This document shows, piece after piece, positions 1 to 8,875 of a DNA stretch of 64,000 nucleotides. The position numbers were made by a program, and so were the translations under genes. Position 1 is the first letter of the stretch. Every line of letters begins with the position of its first letter. The notes under the pieces were generated by a model. The model searched no databases and was not told where the DNA came from. It was given only the letters and a program-made list of their open reading frames with translations. This DNA is from Microbacterium memoriense (GTDB taxonomy: Bacteria > Actinomycetota > Actinomycetes > Actinomycetales > Microbacteriaceae): contig NZ_JAODOR010000017.1 in assembly GCF_025398275.1 (NCBI RefSeq), positions 19,262 through 83,261 on the forward strand. The letters run 5' to 3'.

Positions 1-637
1 ACAGCTCCGGACGATGCACGAGCATCGCGTGCATCTTGCGGCGCAGATTCGGGCCGGCTCGGAAGTACTCGCGTGCACCGAGGAGCAGGACCTTCGGGCT
101 CTCACGCATGAGATCCATCGCCAGGCGCGCGAGTTGACTCAGGGCATGCCGGTGGCGCCGATCGACCGTCGGCGCCACCAAGACCAGATGGGCGACGGTG
201 TCCGGATGTCGGACCGCGACTTCGGTCGCGACCTGAGTGCCCATGGAGTGCCCGAGGAGGACCACCGGCCCGCGATTCAGATGGCGGACATATGCCGCGA
301 CGAGGTCGGCCGTCCGCTCCATCGTGAGCGTGCGTGGCGGCTCGGGGGCCATACCGTACCCGGGCTGATCGATCGCGATCACGACGCCGTGGTCCTGGAG
401 CCTCCGCGCCAGGTCGCCGAAGACCTTGCGCCCCATCCCGATCCCGTGAACGAGAACGAAGGTCCTCCGCGATGTCTCGTCGCCGCGCCGTTCGGCGATC
501 AGGGTCGCGCCCGCGTAAGTGAACTCCTCGATGTCGCCGTCGTCGGTGGGAAGGCCGGTGATCTCATCGATCGCCCGGTCGGCGGCCTCGGCGAGATCCG
601 CAACGGCATCGCGTGCGTCGGAGGGGTCTATCGGCAT
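1..637 (-). CDS. alpha/beta hydrolase (3' end outside window)
   Basis: This is the first 212 codons of an alpha/beta-hydrolase-fold protein that runs off the left edge. The N-terminal part contains a LVHGIGMG oxyanion-type loop, a DQPGYG turn and the nucleophile elbow GHSMG. Together these identify a serine hydrolase of the lipase/esterase/C-C hydrolase group; the substrate cannot be told. The acid and His of the triad lie beyond the window. The ATG (635-637, reverse strand) is chosen because a TACCCT box stands 7 nt upstream, as for many genes here, pointing to a leaderless message. It is divergent from the DUF2277 gene. Confidence 0.85.
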   Translation of the reverse strand, partial: MPIDPSDARDAVADLAEAADRAIDEITGLPTDDGDIEEFTYAGATLIAERRGDETSRRTFVLVHGIGMGRKVFGDLARRLQDHGVVIAIDQPGYGMAPEPPRTLTMERTADLVAAYVRHLNRGPVVLLGHSMGTQVATEVAVRHPDTVAHLVLVAPTVDRRHRHALSQLARLAMDLMRESPKVLLLGAREYFRAGPNLRRKMHAMLVHRPEL

Positions 638-691
638 GGACCCGAGGGTAGGCCCTGGTTCGAGTCCGACGCTGAGCGTACGGTGAAGGGC

Positions 692-979
692 ATGTGCCGG
701 AACATCCACACGCTCCACAACTTCGAGCCCGCTGCGACGCAGGATGAGGTGCACGCCGCCGCGTTGCAGTACGTCCGCAAGATCTCCGGCACGACCAAAC
801 CGTCGCGCGCCAATCAAGAAGCGTTCGACCACGCTGTCGCCGAGATCGCGCATATCACGGGGCACCTTCTGGCGGACATGGTCGCCGCCGTGCCGCCGAA
901 GAACCGTGAAGAGGAAGCGGCGAAGGCCCGCGCCCGGGCCGAAAAGTCGGGCCGCTACTCTCCCCGCATCGCCTCGTGA
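692..979 (+). CDS. DUF2277 family protein
   Basis: A 95-residue protein that begins MCRNIHTLHNFEP, the hallmark of the DUF2277 family, and keeps the following helical KPSRANQEAFD region. The family is small, cytosolic and of unknown function, and is common in actinobacteria. The tail is rich in Ala, Arg and Lys. The ATG at 692 is favoured by TACGGT 7 nt upstream. The stop overlaps the GTG of the following MFS gene (GTGA), so the two are probably translationally coupled. Confidence 0.85.
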   Translation: MCRNIHTLHNFEPAATQDEVHAAALQYVRKISGTTKPSRANQEAFDHAVAEIAHITGHLLADMVAAVPPKNREEEAAKARARAEKSGRYSPRIAS

Positions 980-2469
980 CGGCGCCGGAGACCGCCAGCA
1001 TCCCGCTCAGCGGCGGTCAGCGCTGGCGCGCGTTCTGGGTGTGCGTGTCGGTCGCGGCGCTGACGATCCTCGATCTCTCGAAGGTCAACGTCGCGTTGCC
1101 CTCGATCGAGAAGGCTCTGGGCGCCCAGTCGACCGAACTGCAACTCGTCGTCTCGGGATACGTCCTGTGCTTCGGGCTGGCCCTCGTTCCGTTCGGCCGG
1201 CTGGGGGACCAGCGCTCCCGCAAAACCCTCTTCGTCATCGGACTGAGCCTGTTCACGCTCACCAGCATCGTGTGCGCTCTCGCGCCGACCGTCGAGGTCC
1301 TGCTCATCGCCCGACTCATCCAGGGTGTGGCCGCCGGCATCCAAATGCCGCAGGTCATCGGCACCATCCAGCAACTGTTCGTCGGCGCTGAGCGCGGCCG
1401 TGCGTTCGGACTTTTCGGCGCGACGATCGGCATCGCGACGGCATTCGGGCCGACCCTCGGCGGCCTGATGATCGCCGTCGGCGGTCCCACCGACGGGTGG
1501 CGGTACATCTTCTGGATGAACGTGCCGCTCTGCCTCCTGGTGCTCGTCGGCGTCCTCGCTCTGCTCCCGCGGACCCGGAAGCGCGCGCCGGGAAAAGTCC
1601 AGCTCGACCCGGTCGGTGTCCTTCTTTTCGGGCTCACGGTGATCGCGCTGATGTTCCCCTTCCTGTTCACGACGGGCTCGCCCGACGACGACCCGCGCCG
1701 ATGGTGGACGCTGACGCTCTTCGCCGTCTTCGCCGCGGCATTCGTGTGGTGGGAGCGCCAATATTCGGATGCCGGGAAGAGCCCGCTCATCCCGCTCTCG
1801 CTGTTCGGGATCTCGTCGTACCGCAACGGCACCCTGATCGTGTCGGCGTACTTCACGGCGATCCCGGCGATGTTCCTGCTCACGACACTGTTCCTGCAGC
1901 TGGGTGTCGGTCTCGAGCCCGTCTACGCGGGCATGGTGTCGATCGGATTCGCCGTCCTCAGCGCCGCGTCGGCGTGGGTCGGCGGAAACCTGGTCAGTCG
2001 CCTCGGCCGACCGCTCGTGGTGTGGGGGCTGGGGATCGTGCTGTTCTCGACGGCCGCATTGACGGTCGTCGCGTACCTGCTTCCCGTCGAGATCGTCGCG
2101 TACGCGATGGCGGCGGTCATGGCGGTCGCCGGTCTCGGCGCCGGGCTGGTCGTCGCCCCCAACCAGACGTTGACCCTCGCCGACATCCCGACGCGCGAAG
2201 GCGGGCTCGCCGGATCCGTCGGGCAGTTGGGTCAACGCATCGGCACGGCCGTCGGAACAGCGGTCGCCCTTTCGCTGTTCTACGCCGCGATCTATCGCGA
2301 CGACTCCGAGACCCATTCGCTCGACGTCTACCACCAGGCGTACGCGTACGGGATGGTCGCGGTCGGAGTCTTCCTGGGCCTCGCCTTCTTGCTCGGCGTC
2401 GTCGACCTCGGCGCCCGGCGGCGCGCACGCTCCGGGGACGCCGAGGCCGACCTCACGCCCGAGATCTGA
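976..2469 (+). CDS. MFS transporter, DHA2 (EmrB/QacA-like) family
   Basis: A 497-residue integral membrane protein with the length and hydrophobic pattern of the 14-helix drug:H+ antiporter family 2. The first helix is followed by VNVALPSIEKAL, the usual start of helix 1 in this group, and the cytoplasmic loop between helices 2 and 3 carries GRLGDQRSRK (about residues 74-83, motif A). A helix-5 region with FGATIGIATAFGPTLGG resembles motif C of exporters. It probably exports a drug or metabolite across the plasma membrane in exchange for protons. The start is GTG, overlapping the DUF2277 stop by 4 nt. Confidence 0.88.
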   Translation: MTAPETASIPLSGGQRWRAFWVCVSVAALTILDLSKVNVALPSIEKALGAQSTELQLVVSGYVLCFGLALVPFGRLGDQRSRKTLFVIGLSLFTLTSIVCALAPTVEVLLIARLIQGVAAGIQMPQVIGTIQQLFVGAERGRAFGLFGATIGIATAFGPTLGGLMIAVGGPTDGWRYIFWMNVPLCLLVLVGVLALLPRTRKRAPGKVQLDPVGVLLFGLTVIALMFPFLFTTGSPDDDPRRWWTLTLFAVFAAAFVWWERQYSDAGKSPLIPLSLFGISSYRNGTLIVSAYFTAIPAMFLLTTLFLQLGVGLEPVYAGMVSIGFAVLSAASAWVGGNLVSRLGRPLVVWGLGIVLFSTAALTVVAYLLPVEIVAYAMAAVMAVAGLGAGLVVAPNQTLTLADIPTREGGLAGSVGQLGQRIGTAVGTAVALSLFYAAIYRDDSETHSLDVYHQAYAYGMVAVGVFLGLAFLLGVVDLGARRRARSGDAEADLTPEI

Positions 2470-2546
2470 TCCGCATCGAGGGCGGATGCCGCCACCCGCC
2501 GCCGGCTTGCGACCCGATGTCGGAGGCTCCTCGTAGCGTGGAGGAC

Positions 2547-3695
2547 ATGCGGATCCTGCACACCTCTGACTGGCACATCGGGCGGACTTTCCACGGTCAT
2601 TCCACGCTCGATGCGCTGCGGGGTGTGCTCGAGGCGCTCACTGCGCAGGTGCGCGAAGAGCGGGTCGACGTGGTGATCGTCGCCGGTGACGTGTTCGACT
2701 CCGCGACACCCGCGGCGGCGTGCTACACGCTCCTCTCGGACACTCTTCTCGCGCTCGCCGACGCCGGTGCTCAGGTCATCGTCACGAGTGGCAACCACGA
2801 TTCCGCAGCCCGACTCGGGTTCCAGGCCGCGCTGCTGCGTGGCGGCATCCGGGTGCTCACCGATCCGGCGGCGATCGCGGCGCCGGTCACGGTCGACGAT
2901 GCGTACGGTCCGGTGCACTTCTACGGCATCCCTTTCCTCGAGCCGGCCCTCCTGCGTCACGTGTGGCCCGGTGTGCGTGCCCAGCGCGACGTCCTCGCGC
3001 ACGCCATGGACCTCGTCCGTGACGACCTCGCTCGTCGGGGCGGACGCTCGGTCGCGATCGCGCACTGTTTCGCGGCCGGGGTCGAGGCGACACCGCAGCT
3101 CGAGCGCGACATTCAGCAGGGCGGTCTCGACGTCGTGCCGATCAGTGCGTTCGACGGGGTCGATTACGCCGCCCTCGGTCACATCCACGGGCGCCAGACG
3201 CTCGCGGAGAACGTCCGCTACGCGGGGGCTCCGGTGCATTACTCCTTCGGCGAGGGTGACAAGCCTCGTGGCTCGTGGCTCGTGGAGCTGAACGCCGAGG
3301 GACTCTCCCGCGTCGAGTGGCTCGCGCTTCCGGTGCCTCGGCGGCTCGTCACGCTGCGAGGTCCCCTCGAGAACCTGCTGACCGACGCCGCGCATCTCGC
3401 GGCGGAGGATGCCTGGGTCTGCGCTGTCTATACCGACACGCTCCCCGAGCGTGATCCGCTGCGTCGGCTTCAGGAGCGTTTTCCGCACTGCGCCATGGTC
3501 TCCCATGCTCCCGCCGATGCGCGCGTCGACGATGGTCGCACCTATGTCCAGCGCGTCCGCGCGGCGCGCAGCGATGCCGAGCTCGTCGACATGTTCCTCC
3601 AGCACGTCCGTGAGGGCGAGGGAGCGAGCGAACGCGAGGCCGAGATCCTGCGGAACGTCCTCGATGAGCGCGTGCGCGTCGAGGTGCTGACATGA
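2547..3695 (+). CDS. sbcD: exonuclease SbcCD subunit D
   Basis: The Mre11-type nuclease subunit of SbcCD (382 aa), which cuts hairpins and protein-blocked DNA ends in the cytosol. The calcineurin-type metallophosphoesterase motifs appear in order: HTSDWHIGR at residues 4-12, GDVFD near 48, SGNHDS near 81 and GHIHG near 211, giving the two-metal site. Length is normal. It lies 13 nt upstream of sbcC, the usual sbcDC operon order. The ATG at 2547 matches the conserved MRILHTSDWH start of the family; longer readings upstream run inside the MFS gene in another frame. Confidence 0.95.
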   Translation: MRILHTSDWHIGRTFHGHSTLDALRGVLEALTAQVREERVDVVIVAGDVFDSATPAAACYTLLSDTLLALADAGAQVIVTSGNHDSAARLGFQAALLRGGIRVLTDPAAIAAPVTVDDAYGPVHFYGIPFLEPALLRHVWPGVRAQRDVLAHAMDLVRDDLARRGGRSVAIAHCFAAGVEATPQLERDIQQGGLDVVPISAFDGVDYAALGHIHGRQTLAENVRYAGAPVHYSFGEGDKPRGSWLVELNAEGLSRVEWLALPVPRRLVTLRGPLENLLTDAAHLAAEDAWVCAVYTDTLPERDPLRRLQERFPHCAMVSHAPADARVDDGRTYVQRVRAARSDAELVDMFLQHVREGEGASEREAEILRNVLDERVRVEVLT

Positions 3696-3708
3696 GGGCG
3701 GCCGAGCG

Positions 3709-6681
3709 GTGAAGCTCCACAGGCTCGACCTCACCGGGTTCGGGCCCTTCCGTGAGACGCAGACCGTCGACTTCGGTGCGTTCGACGCGGACGGCGTGTT
3801 CCTCATCACCGGACGCACGGGTGCCGGCAAGTCGAGCATCCTCGATGGCGTCAGCTTCGCGCTCTACGGCTCCGTGCCCCGCTACGAGACCGGCGAGCGT
3901 CGTCTGCGCAGCGATCACTGCTTCCTCGGCGATCCGACCCAGGTGCGACTCGAGTTCACCGTCGGCGATCGGCGGTGGCGAGTCACCCGGGCTCCCGAAT
4001 ACGATCGACCCGCGAAGCGCGGTGGAGGGCTCACGACCGAGCCGACGCGTGCGGAACTCGAAGAGCACGTCGACGGGGTGTGGGTCGGTCGGGCGGCCAA
4101 GCCGCGCGAGGTCGGCATCCTGCTCGACGAAGAGATCGGGCTGAACGCGCAGCAGTTTCAGCAGGTCATCCTGCTCGCGCAGAACAAGTTCTCCCGGTTC
4201 TTGCTTGCGGGAAATGACGAGCGGCAGACGCTGCTGCGGACGCTGTTCGGCACGCGCCGCTTCGAGAAGTACACGAGCGATCTGGAGCAGAGACGTCGCG
4301 ACGCGCAGAAGGCGCACGATGCCGCCGACGCGCAGGTGACGACGATTCTCGCCCTCGCGGAGCGGCTGATCGATACGCACGACGTGGCCGGCGCCGACGA
4401 CCGACCGGGCGATGTCGCAGGACGACGCGACGCTGCCGCGCTGGCTCTCCGACGCGCCGAATACCGACACGACGTCGCCCGAACCACGCGCGCGACCGCC
4501 GACGCTGCCGCGCGCGACGCTGCCGCCGCGCTCGCGGGGGCGACGGCGCACGATGCCGCCGTCGTCGAGCTCGAGGCCGCGCGGGCGGCACTGACCCGGC
4601 TGGAAAGCGACCTGCCGCGGATCGATGCCGACCGCAGGCGTCTCCTCCGCGGGCAGCACGCGGAGACGCTCCGCGCAACCGTGGAAGCCGCCGAGCGAGC
4701 GGTGATCGCGCACGCCGAGGCGGTCGAGGCATGTGCCCGTGCGCAGGCGGCGTGGCGGGCGGACGGCGGTGCGGGCGACCTCGACGAGGCGATCGAGCAG
4801 CTCACCGGAGACCTCGCCCTCTGGTCGACGGCCGCGCTGCGGGAACGCACGCTCGACGAGGCAGAGCGCACTCTGTCCGCCCAGGCGGAGGACCTCCGGC
4901 AGATCGCCGACGCCGTCGTCGCGCTCGACGGTGAGCTGGTGGAACTCCCTGCCCTGCGCGCGCGCATCGACGCCGACATTGCGGCATTGTCCCCCCGGGC
5001 GCAGCGCGGCGACGAGCTCCGCGCGCGACGTTCCACGCTCGCCATGATGATCGAAGCGACGATGGTGGCGTCCGGTCTTGCGGAGAGCCTGCGCGTGGCG
5101 GAAGAAGACTACGCACGCGACAGTGCGGTCGCCTCGGCCGCTGCGGAAGCGGTCACGGTTCTCCTGCAGCGACGTCTCGCGGGATACGCCGGCGAACTCG
5201 GCGCCGCACTCGTCGACGGTGAGCCGTGCGCGGTCTGCGGCTCGACCGCGCACCCGCGTCCGGCTGCCCCCGCGGGCGAACCCGTCACAGCCGACGATCT
5301 TGCGGCCGCCGAAGCGGAGCGCGATCGCACGGCCCAGTGCGCCCTCGCGGCGGGTGATCGAGCGCGGTCTGCGCGCGAGGCGCACGCGGAAGCTGCGGTC
5401 CGCTCCGGGGGGCGTCCACTCGCGGAACTCGAAGACGAGGCCCGCGCGTGCGCCGAGGAGATGCGTGACGCCGATGCGGCGGCGGCCCGTGCCGCGGAAT
5501 TGGCAACCGAGCGGGCAGCCGTCGACCGACGATGGGTGGCCGTGCAGAACGATCGCGCGGACCAGGTCGCACACCGAGACCGGATCGCGCTGGAACACGC
5601 GGCGAACGTCCGCACGGTCACCGACCTGAGCACCGAGATCGCCGCGGCACGGGGCGAGTTCGCGACTGTCGCCGAGCGTGTCGCCGACGCCGTCGCACGA
5701 CGCGACACGGCGCGATCCGCCGTCGCCGCGCGCGACGCGCTGTCCGAGCGCGTGCGCACCCTCACCGATGCGCTCGCCGATCGTGACACCCGCATCGCCG
5801 CGTCGGACTTCGCCGATGACGCCGAGGTGATGCGTGCGCTTCTCGATGAGCACGAGCGCATCCGCCTGGACGGAGAGGTCGCCGCGCACGCGGGAGAGCT
5901 GGCCACCGTCCGATCGCGGCTGCTGAGCCTGGAGCTCGACGTCCTCGACACGCCCCCCATGGATCTGGCCGCGACGCGACAAGCGGCATCCGACGCCGAC
6001 GCGGCACGCGCCGCCGCGATCGGTGCCGAGCGCGATGCGCACAACGCCATGGTGCGGCTGCGGGATCTGCTCGCCGATGTCGACGCGGCGGCCGGCGCCA
6101 ACGCGACGCTCGCCGACGAAGCGGCGATCATCACCCGCCTCGCCGACACGGTTGCCGGGCGGGCGCCGAACACCATGAAGATGGAGCTCGAGACCTTCGT
6201 CCTGGCCGCCGAACTCGAAGAGATCGTCGCCGCGGCCAATCTGCGACTCACGGAAATGTCCGCAGGGCGCTACACGCTCCACCACTCCGATGCGCGCGCA
6301 GCCCGTGGTCGAGCGTCGGGGCTCGCGATCGAGGTCCTCGACGCCTACACCGGACGCCTACGCTCGCCGCAGTCCCTGTCCGGGGGTGAGACGTTCCTCG
6401 CGTCCCTCGCGCTCGCCCTGGGCCTCGCCGAGGTCGTCACGTCGCGCGCGGGTGGCATCCGGCTCGACACCCTGTTCGTCGACGAGGGCTTCGGGTCGCT
6501 CGACCCCGAGACGCTCGAGTTGGCGATGCGCACTCTGGACGAGCTGCGCGCCGGAGGGCGCACGGTCGGGGTCATCAGCCACGTCGATGCTATGAAGGAA
6601 CAGCTGCCCGCTCAGGTCACGGTTGAGGCAGCCGGCCAGGGGCCGAGCACGATCCGGCAAGACGCGACGATTTCACGCTGA
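3709..6681 (+). CDS. sbcC: exonuclease SbcCD subunit C (SMC-like ATPase)
   Basis: The Rad50-type ATPase partner of SbcD (990 aa). The N-terminal half-ATPase has the Walker A GRTGAGKSS near residues 35-43. Long Ala/Arg/Glu-rich coiled-coil arms follow on both sides of a zinc hook CAVC near residues 507-510, where two molecules join. The C-terminal half has the ABC signature LSGGE near 890 and Walker B LFVDEGFGSLD near 920. The GTG start at 3709 is preceded by GAGCGG. It is co-transcribed with sbcD and ends just before a hairpin that should stop transcription. Confidence 0.95.
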   Translation: MKLHRLDLTGFGPFRETQTVDFGAFDADGVFLITGRTGAGKSSILDGVSFALYGSVPRYETGERRLRSDHCFLGDPTQVRLEFTVGDRRWRVTRAPEYDRPAKRGGGLTTEPTRAELEEHVDGVWVGRAAKPREVGILLDEEIGLNAQQFQQVILLAQNKFSRFLLAGNDERQTLLRTLFGTRRFEKYTSDLEQRRRDAQKAHDAADAQVTTILALAERLIDTHDVAGADDRPGDVAGRRDAAALALRRAEYRHDVARTTRATADAAARDAAAALAGATAHDAAVVELEAARAALTRLESDLPRIDADRRRLLRGQHAETLRATVEAAERAVIAHAEAVEACARAQAAWRADGGAGDLDEAIEQLTGDLALWSTAALRERTLDEAERTLSAQAEDLRQIADAVVALDGELVELPALRARIDADIAALSPRAQRGDELRARRSTLAMMIEATMVASGLAESLRVAEEDYARDSAVASAAAEAVTVLLQRRLAGYAGELGAALVDGEPCAVCGSTAHPRPAAPAGEPVTADDLAAAEAERDRTAQCALAAGDRARSAREAHAEAAVRSGGRPLAELEDEARACAEEMRDADAAAARAAELATERAAVDRRWVAVQNDRADQVAHRDRIALEHAANVRTVTDLSTEIAAARGEFATVAERVADAVARRDTARSAVAARDALSERVRTLTDALADRDTRIAASDFADDAEVMRALLDEHERIRLDGEVAAHAGELATVRSRLLSLELDVLDTPPMDLAATRQAASDADAARAAAIGAERDAHNAMVRLRDLLADVDAAAGANATLADEAAIITRLADTVAGRAPNTMKMELETFVLAAELEEIVAAANLRLTEMSAGRYTLHHSDARAARGRASGLAIEVLDAYTGRLRSPQSLSGGETFLASLALALGLAEVVTSRAGGIRLDTLFVDEGFGSLDPETLELAMRTLDELRAGGRTVGVISHVDAMKEQLPAQVTVEAAGQGPSTIRQDATISR

Positions 6682-6708
6682 CACCGGGCCTCGTGCGGAG
6701 ACCCGGTG
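6682..6708. terminator. hairpin between convergent sbcC and membrane-protein gene
   Basis: CACCGGGCCTC (6682-6692) pairs with GAGACCCGGTG (6698-6708) around the loop GTGCG, an 11-bp stem with one mismatch. It begins right after the sbcC stop and ends 8 nt before the stop of the opposing gene, so it can serve both directions. There is no T-run, as is common for actinobacterial terminators. Confidence 0.65.
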
Positions 6709-6715
6709 CGTTGCG

Positions 6716-7498
6716 TCACTGCAGGTAGGTCTGCGCCGACTCCAGCACCGACTCGTAGAGCTGGCGCAGAACATCCGCTGGGACGACGTCGCCCGATTGC
6801 GCGACGGTCGCGTCGACGATCGCGTCGATCCCGCCTTCGCCCGCGATCAGCAGCGTCTGACCCATGAGCACGAGCTGGTCATCGGGGAAGACACTCTGCA
6901 CGATGTCGGGCGTGATCGTGGCGTCCACCGACGCCATGAGCTCGTTCACTTTGGGGCGCACGTCCGCGAGAAATGCCGCCTCGGCATCGGCATCCGGTGC
7001 AGCGGGGGTGGCCTCGTCGCTCGGCTGCACGATCGCTCCGTCGTCGCTCGGGGCGGCGCTCGGAGCGGCCGAGACCTCGGGAGCGGATTCGGAGGAAGAG
7101 GTGCCCGATGCGGCAAGTCCGAACACGACGAGCGAGAAGATCAGCGCGAACGATCCGATCACGCTGCCGACGACAGACAGAATCAGCGCCGTGACGCTGA
7201 TTCCCTTGCCGCCGTTGCGCTTGCCGATGAGTCCGATCAGCGAGAAGACGAACGCGGCCAGCAAGAGCAGGGCCGCGAGCAGTGCGAAGCCGAAGCCGAC
7301 CCACAGAATCGGGACGAAGCCGACGAGTGCCGCCACCACTCCGGCGATGGCGAGCGCCAACGCGGTCCACGCGATGCGCTTCGTGCGGGTGTCGGGAGCG
7401 GTCGGGCCCGAGGCATACGCGGGCGGCGGGTAGGCCGCCGTGGCCTGGTCATCGGCGGGGGTGTTTTCGGGAGGCGTGTTCGGCGGAGTGGTCGACAT
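6716..7498 (-). CDS. DUF4190-like membrane protein
   Basis: A 260-residue protein of unknown function. Residues 1-45 are a Pro/Thr/Ala-rich cytosolic segment. Then come four hydrophobic stretches between about 50 and 150, arranged as two hairpins around the loop LIGKRNGGKGISVTAL, the layout of DUF4190 proteins. The rest is an acidic, Ser/Ala-rich tail followed by a roughly 90-residue predominantly helical domain that would face one side of the membrane. The start at 7498 (MSTTPPN) is preferred over an in-frame ATG 27 nt upstream because GAGGA lies 4-8 nt before it. Confidence 0.7.
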   Translation of the reverse strand: MSTTPPNTPPENTPADDQATAAYPPPAYASGPTAPDTRTKRIAWTALALAIAGVVAALVGFVPILWVGFGFALLAALLLLAAFVFSLIGLIGKRNGGKGISVTALILSVVGSVIGSFALIFSLVVFGLAASGTSSSESAPEVSAAPSAAPSDDGAIVQPSDEATPAAPDADAEAAFLADVRPKVNELMASVDATITPDIVQSVFPDDQLVLMGQTLLIAGEGGIDAIVDATVAQSGDVVPADVLRQLYESVLESAQTYLQ

Positions 7499-7597
7499 CG
7501 GATCCTCTGTTCTGTGCGTGCGCACGGTACGTCGCGCCCCCGACGGGCGGGTCGGCGCTGACTTCGAGGATACCCGGGGCTGGTTGCGGCGGCCCGA

Positions 7598-8158
7598 TCA
7601 GCGAGTCGCCGACAGGCGCTGTACTTCCGTGTAGAGCTCCGCGCTGCAGGCCGCCACGGCATCGCGCCAGTCGGTGATCGCATCACCCTGCGCGTCGTCC
7701 GACACGGCTTTGAGCACCCGGATCGGCACCCCGAACTGCTGCGCCACCCAGATGTACGCGTACGTCTCCATGTCCACGAGCAGAGCGTCGAGCGCGCGGA
7801 TGTGCGCGACGGCGTCGCCATCGTCGACGAAGTGATCACCGGTGGCGATGGTCACCCCGCCGGCGCGGCCGGTCACCACACGAGACGGAAGCGAGACATG
7901 CTGACCGGCGATGCCGTCGATGTCGGTGACATCGTGCTGGATCGCGGCCGTCACGTCGAACACCCCGCGGGTACCGGGAACCACCGACCCCGCCGTGCCG
8001 ACGACGAGGATCTCGTCGTAGTCGGCGGCATCCAGTCGCCGTGTCAGCGCGTAGGCCGCCTGCAGCTTCCCGGGACCCGTCACCAGGCGGTCGTAGCCGT
8101 CCAGCTCAGCGGGAAAGGCGACGAGTTCGGACGCGAGCGCGGCCACGAGAAGTTTCAC
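7598..8158 (-). CDS. MTA/SAH nucleosidase-like protein (PNP_UDP family)
   Basis: A 186-residue member of the nucleoside phosphorylase superfamily. It has the GTAGSV loop that contacts the base or ribose, the VDMETYA motif that supplies the ribose-binding Met-Glu, and KAVSDDA with the catalytic Asp, as in methylthioadenosine/S-adenosylhomocysteine nucleosidases. At under 190 residues it is shorter than MtnN (about 230), so it may be a trimmed paralogue. Likely cytosolic purine-nucleoside salvage or SAH recycling; the exact substrate is inference. GTG start with GAGGA upstream. Confidence 0.8.
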   Translation of the reverse strand: MKLLVAALASELVAFPAELDGYDRLVTGPGKLQAAYALTRRLDAADYDEILVVGTAGSVVPGTRGVFDVTAAIQHDVTDIDGIAGQHVSLPSRVVTGRAGGVTIATGDHFVDDGDAVAHIRALDALLVDMETYAYIWVAQQFGVPIRVLKAVSDDAQGDAITDWRDAVAACSAELYTEVQRLSATR

Positions 8159-8273
8159 TTCCTCATTGTCTCAGGGGAGTCTGGCCCGCGGACGGTTTTC
8201 CCCGGGACGTCGGGTCCCACTCGTGGTCGAAGTGGGCCAGGATGGGGGAGATCGACGCATCCGAAGGAGCGAT

Positions 8274-8861
8274 ATGGCACTGCAGACGATTCTCTTGGAC
8301 ACTCCCGCGGGAGTCGACGCGCGCCTGGGGTGGGACCCGGGAACCACCGTGCACCACCGCCGCCGCATCATCGCCAAGGAGTTGATCGCCGCCAAGCTCG
8401 GCTGTGAAACCACAGATGTCAAGATCGAGCGGGAAGCGCCGCGCGGGTTCGGTTATCACACGCGGTTGATCGCTTCGCGTGACGGTCAGGAGCTGCCGAT
8501 CGCGATCGTCACCGCCAGCTACCGCGCCGCGACGGTCGTCGCGATCTGCGACCCTGGGCTTCCCCTCGGCGTCGACATCCGCGACATGCACCCGGAACCG
8601 GCCGACATCCGTCAGATGCAGAAGCACTCCCATCTGCTCGACGAGGGCAACATCCCCGATCTGCTGCACCACTGGGTGTGCGTCCAGGCGGTCCTCGAAG
8701 CGGATGGCCGCGGCGTGCGCGTCGCGCCCGATCATGTCCAGCTCGACACCGGTCGGCGCAAGGGCTGGCTGCCCGACCGCAAGATGAAGTACGCCCTCAC
8801 CGATGCGTCGCGCGAAGGGTGGGTCATCACGATCGCATCGGGCACGCTGCCGACGGTGTAA
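8274..8861 (+). CDS. 4'-phosphopantetheinyl transferase-like protein, active site degenerate
   Basis: A 195-residue protein resembling the Sfp/AcpT fold. LGVDIRD near residue 98 corresponds to the GVDIE strand that holds two metal ligands, and HHWVCVQAVLEADGRG near residue 135 corresponds to the W-x-x-K-E-A-x-x-K helix. The Glu after GVDI is Arg and the Lys-Glu pair is Val-Gln, so two of the three usual Mg2+ ligands appear lost. It may be a non-catalytic relative or a divergent transferase. The ATG at 8274 has GAAGGAG 5-11 nt upstream. Convergent with nadE. Confidence 0.55.
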   Translation: MALQTILLDTPAGVDARLGWDPGTTVHHRRRIIAKELIAAKLGCETTDVKIEREAPRGFGYHTRLIASRDGQELPIAIVTASYRAATVVAICDPGLPLGVDIRDMHPEPADIRQMQKHSHLLDEGNIPDLLHHWVCVQAVLEADGRGVRVAPDHVQLDTGRRKGWLPDRKMKYALTDASREGWVITIASGTLPTV

Positions 8862-8875
8862 CGCTCGCTCGTCAG

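Noticed and set aside
656..668. GGTTCGAGTCC resembling a tRNA T-loop
   Set aside because: The flanking bases do not form a T-stem and no acceptor or anticodon arms can be built around it.
14..979. Long forward open frame over the first kilobase
   Set aside because: Positions 1-637 of it are antisense to an alpha/beta hydrolase with clear motifs; only the last 95 codons, from 692, form the real DUF2277 gene.
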